This document shows positions 63,558-64,000 of a DNA stretch of 64,000 bases, piece by piece. A model generated the notes under the pieces. That model was given only the letters and a program-made list of their open reading frames with translations. It was not told the origin of the DNA and did not search any database. A program made the translations under genes and the position numbers. Numbering within the stretch: position 1 is the first letter of the stretch; each line of letters opens with the position of its first letter. Origin of the DNA: Aquilonibacter sp963703325 (GTDB lineage Bacteria; Vulcanimicrobiota; Vulcanimicrobiia; Vulcanimicrobiales; Vulcanimicrobiaceae); the NCBI GenBank assembly GCA_963703325.1, contig OY969805.1:682001-746000 (forward strand), written 5' to 3'.

Positions 63558-64000
63558 TCATTTACCCCTCCCTTTAGGCGCGCGGGCGGCAAACTCCCCG
63601 ACGAGCCAATCGGTATTCGTGATCGCGCTACCGACCACGACCGCATCGGCACCGGCGTCGAACGCGGCCGCAAGGTCGCTCGGCCGGTGCACACCGCCTT
63701 CGGCTACGACAAATCCGTCAAGCTCCGCAAGTTCGGCGGTCAGCGCGAGCGCCGGCAAGGGCGTTCCTGCGGTTTCATCAGTATAGCTGCAAAGGGTGGT
63801 CGCGAGTATCTCCGCGCCGGCGGCTAACGCGGCGAGCGCGTCCCCAGCGCTCGAGCAGTCGGCCATCGCAATACAGCCCGCGTCGTGGATCGCGGTGACC
63901 AGGGTCTCTGCCGTCGAGCCATCGGGACGCGGGCGCGCCGTCGCATCGAACGCAACGATCTCGACGCCACATGCGGCGACTTCGCGCACGGATTCAACTG
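63558..64000 (-). CDS. nanE: N-acetylmannosamine-6-phosphate 2-epimerase, cut at window end
   Basis: C-terminal about 147 residues of a NanE-type TIM-barrel enzyme that converts ManNAc-6-P to GlcNAc-6-P. Motifs: EIVAFDATARPRPDG, AMADCSSAGDALAALAAGAEILATTLCSYT and FVVAEGGVHRPSDLAAAFDAGADAVVVGSAIT. The frame is open past 64000, so the N-terminus is outside. A GTG at 63989 is internal and not the start. Its stop lies 29 bases before coxB; probably not functionally related. A ROK kinase that could phosphorylate ManNAc is at 37-38 kb, unlinked. Confidence 0.9.
   Translation of the reverse strand, partial: VESVREVAACGVEIVAFDATARPRPDGSTAETLVTAIHDAGCIAMADCSSAGDALAALAAGAEILATTLCSYTDETAGTPLPALALTAELAELDGFVVAEGGVHRPSDLAAAFDAGADAVVVGSAITNTDWLVGEFAARAPKGRGK

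Overview
This 64-kb, GC-rich, very gene-dense chromosomal window carries about 62 protein-coding genes and no rRNA, tRNA, CRISPR array, phage or intact insertion sequence that I can see. The organism looks like an aerobic, free-living bacterium with an outer membrane. The signs are a TonB-dependent receptor, many lipobox lipoproteins and secreted modular enzymes, a caa3-type oxygen reductase with heme A synthesis genes, aconitase, osmolyte uptake, polyphosphate kinase and hercynine synthesis. The mix of TonB receptor and Pro/Thr-linked secreted lipoproteins at about 60% GC reminds me of uncultured soil phyla such as Eremiobacterota (WPS-2). That is a guess from impression, not a demonstrated placement. 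No gap between genes reaches 300 bases. Neighbours very often overlap by 4 bases (ATGA, GTGA, TTGA), so most genes sit in translationally coupled operons.

Layout. 1-2.7 kb: 3' part of a diguanylate cyclase, a WYL regulator and two divergent VOC genes. 2.7-7.9 kb (minus): a coupled chain TVP38-like protein, RNase D, aconitase, TMEM175-like channel. 8-9 kb: VKOR-like and fasciclin proteins. 9-15.2 kb: two paralogous secreted phospholipase-D-like lipoproteins flanking Nudix, LACTB2-like MBL and quinone oxidoreductase genes. 15.2-17 kb: a small membrane protein, BolA, monothiol glutaredoxin and sulfurtransferase. 17-18.9 kb: a secreted metallophosphoesterase and an EVE protein. 19-26.3 kb (minus): ppk1, then a TonB-dependent receptor broken by a frameshift, then a large lipoprotein starting 5 bases after it. 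26.3-30.1 kb: a four-gene quaternary-amine ABC transporter converging on egtD. 30.2-33.1 kb: lytic transglycosylase, lipoprotein, fatty-acid-hydroxylase-like enzyme and diacylglycerol glycosyltransferase. 33.2-35.7 kb: sedolisin protease, then a short AT-rich stretch with a 15-bp inverted repeat. 35.9-38.1 kb: ROK kinase, SDR and a membrane protein. 38.2-46.4 kb: YkgJ-like protein, sortilin/BNR protein, SOD/CHRD-like protein, DUF5916-type outer-membrane protein and an aspartic protease with PDZ. 46.4-51.2 kb (minus): a six-gene operon with GH130, prfC and a threonine-dehydratase-like gene. 51.3-55.2 kb: a secreted protein, ctaA, ctaB and an MFS transporter. 55.2-59.6 kb: an MHYT-GGDEF-EAL protein, AidB-like acyl-CoA dehydrogenase and a membrane protein. 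59.6-64 kb (minus): NanE (cut by the window), coxB with fused cytochrome c, coxA, coxC and two tiny membrane proteins.

How they fit together. ctaA and ctaB supply heme A for the cox operon 7 kb away. BolA, the glutaredoxin and the sulfurtransferase form an Fe-S/sulfur-handling unit. The most unusual content is the extracytoplasmic set: five exported proteins with Pro/Thr/Ser linkers, three sharing one jelly-roll-like module and two sharing another, next to the TonB receptor. Two of these are phospholipase-D relatives whose second catalytic motif is eroded in the same way.
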